Below are positions 36,732 to 45,188 of a stretch of DNA of 64,000 bases, one piece after another. Location: positions 2,804,435 to 2,868,434 of the forward strand of contig OY282420.1 in the NCBI GenBank assembly GCA_958295955.1. Reading direction: 5' to 3'. The notes beneath the pieces were generated by a model. That model was not told where the DNA came from. It searched no databases and worked only from the letters and a program-made list of their open reading frames with translations. The position numbers and the translations under genes are program-made. Source of the stretch: an uncultured Bryobacterales bacterium. Its GTDB lineage: Bacteria; Acidobacteriota; Terriglobia; Bryobacterales; UBA6623. Position 1 is the first letter of the stretch. Each line of letters opens with the position of its first letter.

Positions 36732-37651
36732 GGCGTCAATTTTCTCAGACTGTCGAAATCGCGGACGCTCTCGCCCTTGAGTCCCCGGTCGATGCTGCGC
36801 AGCAGGCCGGTCAAGACGCGCCCCGGACCGATTTCAACGAAGCGCTCCACGCCCTGCGCTGCCAGATATCTTACCGATTCTTCCCACAGAACGGGGCTCG
36901 TTACTTGCCGCTTCAAGCCTTCGCGCGCCTCTTCGCCGGACGACGCTTCCCGCGCCCGCCAATTGTCGATCAGCGGAATCGCAAGATCGCGGAAGGGAAC
37001 GGCGTCGAGATCGGCCGCCAGCTTTTGCTGCGCGGGGGCCATCAGCGCGCAATGGAAAGGCGCGCTGACTTGCAGCACGACGGCGCGTTTCGCGCCCTCC
37101 CGCTTGGCCAGATCGACCGCCCTTTCGACCGCGTCCGCGTGGCCCGCGATGACCGTTTGGCCCGGCGAGTTGCGGTTGGCCGCGGAGACGACCCGGCCTT
37201 GCGCCGCGGCGGCGCAAAGCGCATCGACCCGCTCGGCGCTCAGCCCCAGCAGCGCGGCCATGGCGCCCGTTCCGGCGGGCACGGCCTCTTGCATGTAGCG
37301 CCCCCGCTTGCGCACCAGCCGGACGGCGTCGGCGAACGGCAAGGCGCCGGCGGCGACGAGCGCGGAGTATTCCCCCAGGCTGTGCCCGGCCACGTAGTCG
37401 GCTTCGAGACCCGCCGCCCGAACCGCCGCCAGCAGCGCAACCGAGGTCGTCAGAATCGCCGGCTGCGTGTTCTCGGTCAACTTGAGCGCTTCCGCCGGAC
37501 CCTCGAAGCAAAGTTGCGCAATGGGGAAGCCGAGAGCGCGGTCCGCGGCGTCGAAAACCGCTCGCGCGGCGGGAACCGCGTCGGCCGTATCGAGACCCAT
37601 GCCCGGAACCTGCGAACCCTGCCCGGGGAACACGAACGCTGTTTTCGGCAT
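36728..37651 (-). CDS. fabD: Malonyl-CoA:ACP transacylase
   Basis: 307 residues. Loads malonyl groups on acyl carrier protein. FPGQGSQ at the start, nucleophile Ser91 in GHSLGE, Arg in KRGRYMQEAVPAGTGAMAAL, and the QVSAPFHCALM block with the catalytic His. First gene of the run; the genes for KAS III and acyl carrier protein that often accompany it are not here. Confidence 0.96.
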   Translation of the reverse strand: MPKTAFVFPGQGSQVPGMGLDTADAVPAARAVFDAADRALGFPIAQLCFEGPAEALKLTENTQPAILTTSVALLAAVRAAGLEADYVAGHSLGEYSALVAAGALPFADAVRLVRKRGRYMQEAVPAGTGAMAALLGLSAERVDALCAAAAQGRVVSAANRNSPGQTVIAGHADAVERAVDLAKREGAKRAVVLQVSAPFHCALMAPAQQKLAADLDAVPFRDLAIPLIDNWRAREASSGEEAREGLKRQVTSPVLWEESVRYLAAQGVERFVEIGPGRVLTGLLRSIDRGLKGESVRDFDSLRKLTP

Positions 37652-37741
37652 GAACTTCTAACCGTACCCATGCGCCGCCGCCGGAAGCAAGCAGCGCAAG
37701 GCTCGCGGTGGCAGGTTGAAAGCGCCATTGGAAAATGCTTC

Positions 37742-37754
37742 CGCATGACATGCG
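37742..37754. promoter_or_regulatory. Palindrome upstream of the RES/Xre toxin-antitoxin pair
   Basis: CGCATG-A-CATGCG, a perfect 6+1+6 inverted repeat, with an extra ACATG half-site eight bases further on. Located 38 bases before the antitoxin start, as expected for an autoregulatory operator; binding is inferred. Confidence 0.45.
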
Positions 37755-37792
37755 TGGTAACATGAGCGCCGCATCGACCGCGGGAGTCTCTC

Positions 37793-38134
37793 ATGGAAAT
37801 ACGGGACGAGAAACGCATACCCACTTCAGAGGAACTTTACGAGCGGTTGGTGACGCTGGTCGCTCCCGTCGCCAACGGCGACTTCCCTCGGTTCACGATG
37901 GAACAGATTCGCGAGGGATGTCCCGATATCCCGCCGGCAACAGGTCCGTTCCTTGTTACCTTCGGCGGCGCCTCAAGCCGCTGCGATGCCGAGTCGCGTG
38001 TAAAGGAATGGCTTGGTCAACCCGCGCCGGCGCTGGGAGGCAAGCGCCCGGGCGCTCTGCTGCAAGGCAGCGACAGGGAACGCGAGCGTCTCGCAAGCTT
38101 CATCGCCGCAATCGAACAGGGCACTTTCTCTTGA
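37793..38134 (+). CDS. Antitoxin with Xre/MbcA/ParS-type toxin-binding domain
   Basis: 113 residues. The C-terminal 45 residues (VKEWLGQPAPALGGKRPGAL, then ERLASFIAAIEQGTFS) match the toxin-binding domain (DUF2384) that plugs the active site of RES-family toxins. The N-terminal half (residues 1-65) has no clear helix-turn-helix, and at 113 residues it is short for a DNA-binding version, so it may be a MbcA-type antitoxin. The stop overlaps the start of the RES gene as TTGA, the expected antitoxin-first order. Confidence 0.8.
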   Translation: MEIRDEKRIPTSEELYERLVTLVAPVANGDFPRFTMEQIREGCPDIPPATGPFLVTFGGASSRCDAESRVKEWLGQPAPALGGKRPGALLQGSDRERERLASFIAAIEQGTFS

Positions 38135-38739
38135 ATCCTGCAAAAGCCGCCTCATTACAGCTTTTCTGCCTTCTCTCGTCCACTTGGTATCGGGCTGTGC
38201 CGGCTGCATTCAGGAAAACCCCACTGAATTATCAACATTCCTTGGCGTCGGCAAGCCGCTTCAGTTCCGGCGCGGGTTCCTACCCTACGTTGTATTTTGC
38301 CCCCGACCCTCTTACCGCTCTGCTTGAAGTGCAGGCGCTGGTCCGCGTCATGCAGGCGCCCAACCTGCGCCAAGTACTGCAACCGAGCAGCTATGTTGTC
38401 TTTCCCGTCCGTGTAACCCTTGGCGCAATCGTTGACTTCGGCGACCCTTCCCAACGCCGCAACGCGGGCGCCAACTTACAGGAGCTCACCGGCGATTGGC
38501 TGAGCTATCCCAATCTTGGCAGCGGCGGCGGTATCCCCGCTACGCGTTCGCATCGGCAGACAGCGCCCACTCAGGAGCTTCGCGATATGCTGCAAAAATC
38601 ATCCCCTGTCATCGAGGGATTTCTTTCTCCTTCCGCCAAGCGCCCTGAGATTACCAATCTCGTGCTGTTCCCGGACCGAGTCAACATCGACATCCGTAAT
38701 CTGCGGATCGCAAGCGAACAATCCCCCGGAGGGGAATAG
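38131..38739 (+). CDS. RES-domain toxin (NAD+-directed, MbcT/ParT-like)
   Basis: About 202 residues from a TTG overlapping the antitoxin stop; no ATG is available before the domain. The RES domain shows WYRAV (19-23), ASRFSSGAGS (41-50), and YPTLYFAPDPLTALLEV (51-67), with the conserved Arg, Tyr and Glu that line the NAD pocket. Family members degrade or phosphorolyse NAD+, or ADP-ribosylate a metabolic enzyme, and are held inactive by the Xre-type partner encoded directly upstream. Which reaction this one carries out is not determinable here. The frame looks complete, ending 12 bases before rlmD. Confidence 0.82.
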   Translation: MNPAKAASLQLFCLLSSTWYRAVPAAFRKTPLNYQHSLASASRFSSGAGSYPTLYFAPDPLTALLEVQALVRVMQAPNLRQVLQPSSYVVFPVRVTLGAIVDFGDPSQRRNAGANLQELTGDWLSYPNLGSGGGIPATRSHRQTAPTQELRDMLQKSSPVIEGFLSPSAKRPEITNLVLFPDRVNIDIRNLRIASEQSPGGE

Positions 38740-38751
38740 GCGCCGCTCACG

Positions 38752-39957
38752 GTGCAGGTCGAAATCGAGAAGCTCGTGTACGGCGGCGAGGGGCTGGCCC
38801 GCCGCGAGGGGCGCGTCGTGCTCGCGCCGTTCGTGCTGCCGGGCGAGGTCGTCGAGTTGGAGCCGCCCGCCGCGGCCGGCAAGGTTCTCCGCGCGCGGCC
38901 CGCGGCCTGGCTCAAGCGTTCGCCCGAGCGGCAAGAGGCTTTATGCCCGGTCTTTACGCGCTGCGGCGGGTGCAGTTACCAGCACATCGACTACGCCGGC
39001 GAGCTCCGCTACAAGCGGCAAATCCTGCGCGAGACTCTGGCGCGGACGGGCGGCGTCAAGTGGGCGGACGCGATCGAGACCGCGTCGGCCGCGCCGTGGG
39101 GCTACCGCAACCGCACGCGGCTTCGGACGCAGCGGAGCGGCGGCGCATCCCAAGTCGGCTTTTATGCCGCCGGTTCGCATGCGCTGGTCGCCGCCGATGA
39201 GTGCCCGATCAATTCGCCGAAGCTGAACGAGGCGCACCGCGCGCTGGCCGAGACGGTCCGCGAGGCGCCGTTCCCCGGATTTCCGCGCGAGATCGAATTG
39301 TTTACCGACGAGGAGCGGGTGCTGGTCCATGCGCCCCGGGCCGCCCGGCCTCTCGCCGCGAAGTTTTTCGCCCTGTGCGCCGAGCGTATCGACGGAGTTG
39401 CGCGGGACGGGTTCCTCGATTACCGATCGGGCGGCGACATGTTCCGCGTCGGGCGCGGGTCGTTCTTCCAGGTCAACCGTTTCCTCACGGACGAGCTCGC
39501 GCGCCGCGCAGTGGGAGACGCTTCCGGCGGCGTGGCGCTCGATCTCTATTGCGGCGCGGGGCTGACGACCTTGCCGCTGGCCCGCCGCTTCAAGCGCACG
39601 GTCGGCGTCGATGCCCATCAACCGGCAACGCGCAGCCTACGCTGCAACCTTGACCGCGCCGGCCTCGACGCGCGCGTGGTCAACCTCGACGCCGGCAGGT
39701 TCCTCGCGGGTTTCGACGAAACTCCCGATCTGGTCGTCGCCGACCCGCCCCGCGCGGGACTGGGCGCGGCCGTAACCCGGCAACTGACCCGCCTGCGCCC
39801 CAAGCGGATGCATCTGGTTTCCTGCGACCCGGCGACCCTGGGGCGCGATCTGCGGGCGCTGCTCGGCGGCGGCTACGCCCTCGAATCCCTGACGCTGATC
39901 GACCTCTTCCCGCAAACGGCCAAATTGGAAACCATCGCGGCCCTGCGGCGGGCTTGA
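38752..39957 (+). CDS. rlmD: 23S rRNA (uracil-C5) methyltransferase, RlmD/RumA type
   Basis: 401 residues from a GTG start. N-terminal TRAM-like domain (~1-60: QVEIEKLVYGGEGLARREGR), the cluster cysteines in CPVFTRCGGCSYQH plus the later Cys of DECPINS, SAM-binding DLYCGAGLTT, VADPPRAGL, and the catalytic Cys in HLVSCDPATLGRDL. Methylates a uridine of 23S rRNA at C5 or, in family terms, possibly a tRNA uridine (TrmA-like); the cysteine spacing favours RlmD. A truncated second copy lies 310 bases downstream. Confidence 0.92.
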   Translation: MQVEIEKLVYGGEGLARREGRVVLAPFVLPGEVVELEPPAAAGKVLRARPAAWLKRSPERQEALCPVFTRCGGCSYQHIDYAGELRYKRQILRETLARTGGVKWADAIETASAAPWGYRNRTRLRTQRSGGASQVGFYAAGSHALVAADECPINSPKLNEAHRALAETVREAPFPGFPREIELFTDEERVLVHAPRAARPLAAKFFALCAERIDGVARDGFLDYRSGGDMFRVGRGSFFQVNRFLTDELARRAVGDASGGVALDLYCGAGLTTLPLARRFKRTVGVDAHQPATRSLRCNLDRAGLDARVVNLDAGRFLAGFDETPDLVVADPPRAGLGAAVTRQLTRLRPKRMHLVSCDPATLGRDLRALLGGGYALESLTLIDLFPQTAKLETIAALRRA

Positions 39958-40002
39958 CAAAACGTTATCGCGCAGGGTGCATTAATAGATGGAGGTGCTG
40001 AG

Positions 40003-40233
40003 ATGACCCCTGACATTTTTAATGACGTCATTGGTAATGGGGTTGACCTGATCGGCCAAGCCATTGAGAACAAAAAGGGCAAAGGTGTTCGCAGGCTTAA
40101 GGCTATGGTAACTGCTTACCGGGAAATGGCTGCGGACGCTGTGGAAGATGGCTTCGTAGACGATTTGGAGAAGGAGTTCTTGTTGAGGCTTCAGAATGAA
40201 ATCGTGAGACAATTCGCCAAGCTCGCTTCCTAG
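40003..40233 (+). CDS. Hypothetical 76-residue protein in an AT-richer insert
   Basis: Product not recognised. GATGGAGGTGCTGAG supplies a ribosome-binding site (GGAGG) eight to nine bases before the ATG, so translation is credible. The protein is a helical, charged, soluble-looking chain (MTPDIFNDVIGNGVDLIGQA, then GVRRLKAMVTAYREMAADAV). Its codons end in A or T far more often than those of rlmD on either side, a sign of a different origin. It sits between rlmD and the partial rlmD copy, suggesting it arrived with the duplication. Confidence 0.6.
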   Translation: MTPDIFNDVIGNGVDLIGQAIENKKGKGVRRLKAMVTAYREMAADAVEDGFVDDLEKEFLLRLQNEIVRQFAKLAS

Positions 40234-40304
40234 GGAAGGTCTGAATAAGGAGGGCAACAGGCGCGTCTTGCGCGGATGCAACAGCAGTTGGCGGCCCTTC
40301 CACG

Positions 40305-40720
40305 CCGCCGGCTCGCATGCGCTGGTCGCCGCCGATGAGTGCCCGATCAATTCGCCGAAGCTGAACGAGGCGCACCGCGCGCCGGCCGAGACGGTCCGCG
40401 AGGCGCCGTTCCCCGGATTTCCGCGCGAGATCGAATTGTTTACCGACGAGGAGCGGGTGCTGGTCCATGCGCCCCGGGCCGCCCGGCCTCTCGCCGCGAA
40501 GTTTTTCGCCCTGTGCGCCGAGCGTATCGACGGGGTTGCCCGGCAACTGACCCGCCTGCGCCCCAAGCGGATGCATCTGGTTTCCTGCGACCCGGCGACC
40601 CTGGGGCGCGATCTGCGGGCGCTGCTCGGCGGCGGCTACGCCCTTGAATCCCTGACGCTGATCGACCTCTTCCCGCAAACGGCCAAATTGGAAACCATCG
40701 CGGCCCTGCGGCGGGCTTAG
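40305..40720 (+). pseudogene. Partial rlmD duplicate with internal in-frame deletion
   Basis: From the codons for AAGSHALVAADECPINS to the stop, this matches the downstream part of rlmD almost base for base (for example Leu to Pro in HRAPAET), but about 375 bases are missing in frame: GVAR joins directly to QLTRLRPKRM. The copy keeps one cluster Cys and the catalytic SCDPATLGRD but lacks the TRAM domain, three cluster cysteines and the SAM-binding YCGAG motif, so it cannot be an active methyltransferase. The reading frame is still open (an upstream TTG at 40268 begins unrelated residues). Near-identity means the duplication is recent or kept by conversion. Confidence 0.85.
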
Positions 40721-40795
40721 GCGAGGGGAAACGCCGATCCGCCGTCAGCCGCTCCGTCGCAGGAAGCAGCGAACCACGCCATATCGAAGCGTAGA

Positions 40796-40902
40796 TTTTT
40801 TGCACGAAAATTTGCATTGAATTTCAAGAAACACAAAACAAGAACTTTATTTTCAGTATTTTAAGATTTATCGAAGGCGATTATTTTTTGCATGAAAATT
40901 TG
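40796..40902. promoter_or_regulatory. AT-rich leader of the Fic gene with a repeated 19-base motif
   Basis: The motif TTTTTTGCAYGAAAATTTG occurs at 40796-40814 and 40884-40902, separated by AT-rich DNA, immediately before the Fic start. The paired copies could be operator half-sites or relics of an insertion end. The surrounding ~130 bases are the most AT-rich stretch in the window. Confidence 0.4.
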
Positions 40903-40926
40903 TCGCCAATAGCTTATGCTGAGTCT

Positions 40927-42180
40927 ATGCCGGAAGCCATCCAGTACGCGCTGCCGACGGCCTGGATCCGGTATGACCGGGACGCCGTTATGGATCGGCT
41001 CTTTAATGCCAAGGCAGAGATCCTGGCCTTGCAGGCCATCCCGTTCCAGCGGCGCTGGGTCGCCGAGCTCCAGAATGTTCATCTCAAGATGGAAGCCGCG
41101 GGCACGTCGCGGATCGAAGGGGCGGATTTCACCCCGAACGAACTGGACGAAGCAATGCGAGCCGAGACGCCGGAGCAGCTTCGGACGCGGTCGCAACGGC
41201 AGGCGAACGCGGCTGTGCGAACCTACCGGAAGATTGCGCGCCTGCCCGATGACCGGCCCGTCACGGTCGATCTGATTCGGAGGATCCACCGCTCGATCGT
41301 CCGCGGCTGCGACGACGACCACTGCGAGCCCGGAGTGCCCAGGAAAGCGGACCACAACGTCACATTTGGAAGGCCGAGGCATCGCGGAGTCGCGGGAGGC
41401 AAGCCGTGCGCGGAAGCACTGGAACGCCTGACCCGCGAGGCGGCGGCCTCATTCCGGGAGCACGACCCGCTCATCCGGGCGTTGGCCCTGCACTACCACT
41501 TCGCGGCGATGCATCCGTTCGCGGACGGCAACGGGCGCACGGCCCGAGCGCTGGAAGCGTTGATGCTGCGGCGCGCCGGCCTCAAGGACGCGCTGTTCGT
41601 TCCCATGTCGAACTACTATTACGGCAATAAAAATGCCTATTTGGCGGCGTTGGCCCAGACGCGGGAACGCGGCCACGACTTGACCCCGTTTCTGAACTTC
41701 GCCCTGAAAGGGATCGCCGAGGAAGCCTCGCGGGTAACCGGATGGCTCAAGAAAGCGGTAAAGAAGGAATTGTTCCGAAATCTTATGCACGAGTTGTTCG
41801 CGCGTCTGGAAAGCACGCGCAAGCGCGTGATCGTCAAGCGCCAGATCATGCTCCTCAACCACCTCCTGGACAAAGACGGCGAAGTCGAATGGCGGCAACT
41901 CGTCAGGGATGTGCGGGGGCGTTACGTATCCCGCAAGAATCCCCTTGCAGCGATTGTGCGCGATATTGATCGGCTCTATGCACTCGGCGCCGTCACCGTG
42001 AGGCGGGAGAAACCAAGCCGCGACATCTACATCGGGGTTAATCTCGATTGGCCGAGCACGATTACCGACACCGAGTTTTTCGAGAGGCTGAAGCGGCTGC
42101 CCAAATCCAAGACGTACGGGTTTTTGGTTCCTTCAAGCCGTCCGTCCGCTGCGGCGGCGGCAAAAACCGAGCCGCGGTAG
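40927..42180 (+). CDS. Fic-domain protein (class II, N-terminal inhibitory motif)
   Basis: 417 residues from the ATG at 40927 (an in-frame TTG at 40888 would add 13). Fic domains transfer AMP or related groups to protein hydroxyls. The inhibitory helix motif TSRIEG is at 60-65, an N-terminal Fic_N-like segment precedes it, and the catalytic HPFADGNGRTAR begins at about 196. A winged-helix-like C-terminus (~290-385: VEWRQLVRDVRGRYVSRKNP) is typical of the long soluble Fic proteins. Target unknown. Upstream AT-rich DNA and the rlmD fragment suggest an acquired unit. Codon use inside the gene is not unusual. Confidence 0.92.
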   Translation: MPEAIQYALPTAWIRYDRDAVMDRLFNAKAEILALQAIPFQRRWVAELQNVHLKMEAAGTSRIEGADFTPNELDEAMRAETPEQLRTRSQRQANAAVRTYRKIARLPDDRPVTVDLIRRIHRSIVRGCDDDHCEPGVPRKADHNVTFGRPRHRGVAGGKPCAEALERLTREAAASFREHDPLIRALALHYHFAAMHPFADGNGRTARALEALMLRRAGLKDALFVPMSNYYYGNKNAYLAALAQTRERGHDLTPFLNFALKGIAEEASRVTGWLKKAVKKELFRNLMHELFARLESTRKRVIVKRQIMLLNHLLDKDGEVEWRQLVRDVRGRYVSRKNPLAAIVRDIDRLYALGAVTVRREKPSRDIYIGVNLDWPSTITDTEFFERLKRLPKSKTYGFLVPSSRPSAAAAAKTEPR

Positions 42181-42296
42181 CCGGCAAACTGTACACCGGC
42201 AGGTTGGTCCGGCTATAATGATTGCAGTCTTCACCCGCCTCAGTGAGGTGGGTTGACAGGGATATCCGCACGTTCCCTTTTCCGCGAGGTCAATCG

Positions 42297-44135
42297 ATGG
42301 CCACAGTCGATGTTTTTGCTCCGGGCGAAGCTCTAGCCCCCACAAGCCGCGAGGTCGTCAACGACTTCAGCATCCAGGTTGCGACCGTCAACGGCTCCGG
42401 CAGCCAGTCGGCGAATCTCATTTTGCTGCGGGCGTTGTTCCAGATGGGCATTCCCGTTTCGGGCAAGAACCTGTTCCCGTCGAATATCGCCGGCCTGCCG
42501 ACGTGGTACACGATCCGCGCCGGCAAGCACGGCTTTGTCGGCAGGAAGAAAGAAATCGACTTCCTCGTCGCGATGAACCCCGAAACGGCCCGCGAGGACG
42601 TCATCAATCTCGATCCGGGGGCGGCGGTGCTCTACGACGAGCCGCTGAATCTGAAGGCGCTGCGCTCGGACGTTCATTTCTACGCGGCGCCGTTCGACAA
42701 GCTCGTCGCCCCGCTGGCCCCGCCGAAGTTCCGCAAGCTCGTGCGCAACATCATCTACGACGGCGTGCTGGCCTACCTGCTCGGCATCGAGCTGGAAGAG
42801 GTGCGGAAAGCCCTGTTCAAGCAGTTCGCATCCAAGCTCAAGGCGGCGGAGATGAACTGGGCGGCGGCGCAGGCGGGTTTCTCCTGGGCGCAGGAAAACC
42901 TGGAAAAAGCCGATCCGTTCCGCTTGGAGCGGATGAACGAAAACCAGGGCAAGATCATTATCGAAGGCAACGCCGCGGCGGCTCTGGGCGCGGTGTTCGG
43001 CGGCGTGGGCGTCATCAGTTGGTATCCGATCACGCCGTCGTCGTCGCTGGCGGAAGCGGCGCAGGACTATCTGAAGCGGTTCCGCATCGACAAGCAAAGC
43101 GGCAAGGCCACGTTCGCCGTCATCCAGGCGGAAGACGAGCTCGCTTCGATCGGCATGGCCATCGGCGCCGGCTGGGCGGGCGCGCGGGCGATGACGACGA
43201 CCGCGGGTCCCGGCATCTCGCTGATGTCGGAGTTCGTCGGACTGGCCCATTTCGCCGAAATTCCCGTGGTGCTGATCGACGTGCAGAGAATGGGCCCCTC
43301 GACGGGACTGCCGACCCGCACCTCGCAAGGCGATCTGCTCTCTTCGGCGACTTTGTCGCACGGCGACACGATGCATCCGCTGCTCATTCCGGCCAACCCG
43401 CAAGAGTGCTTCGAATTTGCCGCCCGATCGTTCGACATCGCCGAGCGCTTGCAGGCGCCGATCTTCGTCATGCTCGATCTCGATCTGGGTATGAACTACT
43501 GGATGTCGGAGAAATTCGAATATCCCGCTTGGGAGATGGACCGCGGCAAGGTGCTCTCGGCGGAAGACATCGAAGCCCTGCAAGGCGATTGGGGCCGTTA
43601 CCGCGACGTGGACGGCGACGGGATTCCCTACCGCACGCTGCCGGGCGTCGGGCACCCGCAGGCCGCTTATTTCACGCGCGGCACGGGCCACAATGCGGAG
43701 GCCGGCTACAGCGAGCGCGAAGACGACTGGACCGAGAATCTCGACCGCCTCAAAAAGAAAATGATCGCGGCGCGGAAATTGCTCCCCAAGCCGGTCGTCC
43801 GCGACAACGAGAAGGCGAAGGTCGGCTTCATCGCCGCGGGCACGAGCGACGACGCGGTGTCGGAAAGCCGGGATCAACTCGCGCGGGGGTGGAGCCTCGA
43901 GACCGCGTATTGCCGCGTGCGCGGATTCCCGTTCAGCGATCTCACGGGCGAGTTCATCGCCCGCTACGAGCGCATTTACGTGGTCGATCAGAACCGCGAC
44001 GGCCAATTGCACATGCTCTTGCGCCGGCAGTTCCCCGAATTCCACGACCGCCTGAGCAGCATCTGCTATTACGGCGGAATGCCGCTCGACGCCCGCACCG
44101 TTACCGACGCCATAGTGGAAAGGGAGGGTCTATGA
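42297..44135 (+). CDS. korA: 2-oxoacid:ferredoxin oxidoreductase, fused gamma-alpha subunit
   Basis: 612 residues. Gamma domain at about 20-200 (VNGSGSQSANLILLRALFQM, FPSNIAGLPTWYTIRAG) fused to the alpha (pyrimidine-binding) part at about 215-600 (GKIIIEGNAAAALGAVFGGV, ISWYPITPSSSLAEAAQ, MTTTAGPGISLMSEFVGLAH). With KorB it oxidises 2-oxoglutarate or a related 2-oxoacid to the CoA ester with ferredoxin as acceptor. Start ATG at 42297 has a GCGAGG-type site nine bases before; the longer frame is rejected. Overlaps korB as ATGA. Confidence 0.93.
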   Translation: MATVDVFAPGEALAPTSREVVNDFSIQVATVNGSGSQSANLILLRALFQMGIPVSGKNLFPSNIAGLPTWYTIRAGKHGFVGRKKEIDFLVAMNPETAREDVINLDPGAAVLYDEPLNLKALRSDVHFYAAPFDKLVAPLAPPKFRKLVRNIIYDGVLAYLLGIELEEVRKALFKQFASKLKAAEMNWAAAQAGFSWAQENLEKADPFRLERMNENQGKIIIEGNAAAALGAVFGGVGVISWYPITPSSSLAEAAQDYLKRFRIDKQSGKATFAVIQAEDELASIGMAIGAGWAGARAMTTTAGPGISLMSEFVGLAHFAEIPVVLIDVQRMGPSTGLPTRTSQGDLLSSATLSHGDTMHPLLIPANPQECFEFAARSFDIAERLQAPIFVMLDLDLGMNYWMSEKFEYPAWEMDRGKVLSAEDIEALQGDWGRYRDVDGDGIPYRTLPGVGHPQAAYFTRGTGHNAEAGYSEREDDWTENLDRLKKKMIAARKLLPKPVVRDNEKAKVGFIAAGTSDDAVSESRDQLARGWSLETAYCRVRGFPFSDLTGEFIARYERIYVVDQNRDGQLHMLLRRQFPEFHDRLSSICYYGGMPLDARTVTDAIVEREGL

Positions 44136-45184
44136 CCGCCGCAGCCGCGCCGCGCAAGGCGCCCAAGATCAACCGCATCGGATTGGACCTCGAGCCCTAC
44201 CGCGGCCTGAAAACGACTTTATGCGCGGGCTGCGGCCACAACTCGATTTCCGAGCGCATTGTCGAATGCTTCTTCGAGATGGGCATCGACCCGACCCAGG
44301 TCATCAAGTTGTCGGGCATCGGCTGCTCGTCGAAGTCGCCGGCCTATTTCCTGGGCATGTCGCACGGCTTCAATTCCGTACACGGGCGCATGCCCTCGGT
44401 CGGCACCGGCGCAGTGCTGGCGAACAAAGACCTGCTGGCGCTGGGCGTCACCGGGGACGGCGATACCGCGTCGATCGGCATCGGCCAGTACGTCCATCTG
44501 ATGCGGCGCAATCTGCCGATCGTTTACATCATCGAAGACAACGGCTGCTACGGGCTGACCAAGGGGCAGTTTTCGGCGACGGCCGACTTGGGCTCGACGC
44601 TCAAGACCGGCATCGCCAACGACCTGCCGCCGATCGATACCTGCTCGCTGGCGATTCAACTCGGCGCGACGTACGTCGCCAGGTCTTTCTCGGGCGACAA
44701 GAAGCAGCTTCAGGCCGTTTTCAAGGGAGCGATGGGGCACCGCGGCACTTCCGTCATCGACGTGATCTCGCCCTGCGTCACCTTCAACGACCACCACGGC
44801 TCGACGCGAAGCTACCAGTACGTGCGGGACAACCGCACCGACCTGCAGACGATCGGATTCGTACCCCACTTCGACGAAATTCACGTCGAGAACGGATTCG
44901 CTCCCGGCAGCGTCCGCGAGATCGAAATGCACGACGGCTCGAAGCTCCGTCTCGAAAAGCTCGAAGAAGATTACGATCCCGGCGACCGCCTGCGGGCGAT
45001 CGAGCGGGTCGAGACCGCCGCGGAAAAAGGGCAGGTTCTCACCGGCGTGTTCTACGTCAACACCGAGAAGCCGAACTTCATCGACCTGCTCAACCTGGAC
45101 GACACCCCGATCGCCCGCTTGCCGCAGTCGCGGCTGCGGCCGGAATCCGCCGCTCTCGACGAGGTCATGGAAGAGTTGGCGTAG
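44132..45184 (+). CDS. korB: 2-oxoacid:ferredoxin oxidoreductase, beta subunit
   Basis: 350 residues; carries thiamine diphosphate. CAGCGHNSISERIVE near the start, LSGIGCSSKSPAYFLGMSHG, GDGDTASIGIGQYVHLMRRN and EDNGCYGLTKGQFSATADLG (the ThDP/Mg loop). No separate ferredoxin-like subunit is encoded next to it, so electrons must pass to a free ferredoxin. Coupled to korA by a four-base overlap. Confidence 0.94.
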   Translation: MTAAAAPRKAPKINRIGLDLEPYRGLKTTLCAGCGHNSISERIVECFFEMGIDPTQVIKLSGIGCSSKSPAYFLGMSHGFNSVHGRMPSVGTGAVLANKDLLALGVTGDGDTASIGIGQYVHLMRRNLPIVYIIEDNGCYGLTKGQFSATADLGSTLKTGIANDLPPIDTCSLAIQLGATYVARSFSGDKKQLQAVFKGAMGHRGTSVIDVISPCVTFNDHHGSTRSYQYVRDNRTDLQTIGFVPHFDEIHVENGFAPGSVREIEMHDGSKLRLEKLEEDYDPGDRLRAIERVETAAEKGQVLTGVFYVNTEKPNFIDLLNLDDTPIARLPQSRLRPESAALDEVMEELA

Positions 45185-45188
45185 GTTT

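Noticed and set aside
39958-42200. An insertion sequence or integrase-borne island
   Set aside because: No transposase, integrase, terminal inverted repeat or clear target duplication could be found, only the rlmD fragment and compositional change.
42503-44131. Upstream extension of korB by more than 500 codons
   Set aside because: It overlaps korA in a different frame; korB begins at the ATGA overlap at 44132.
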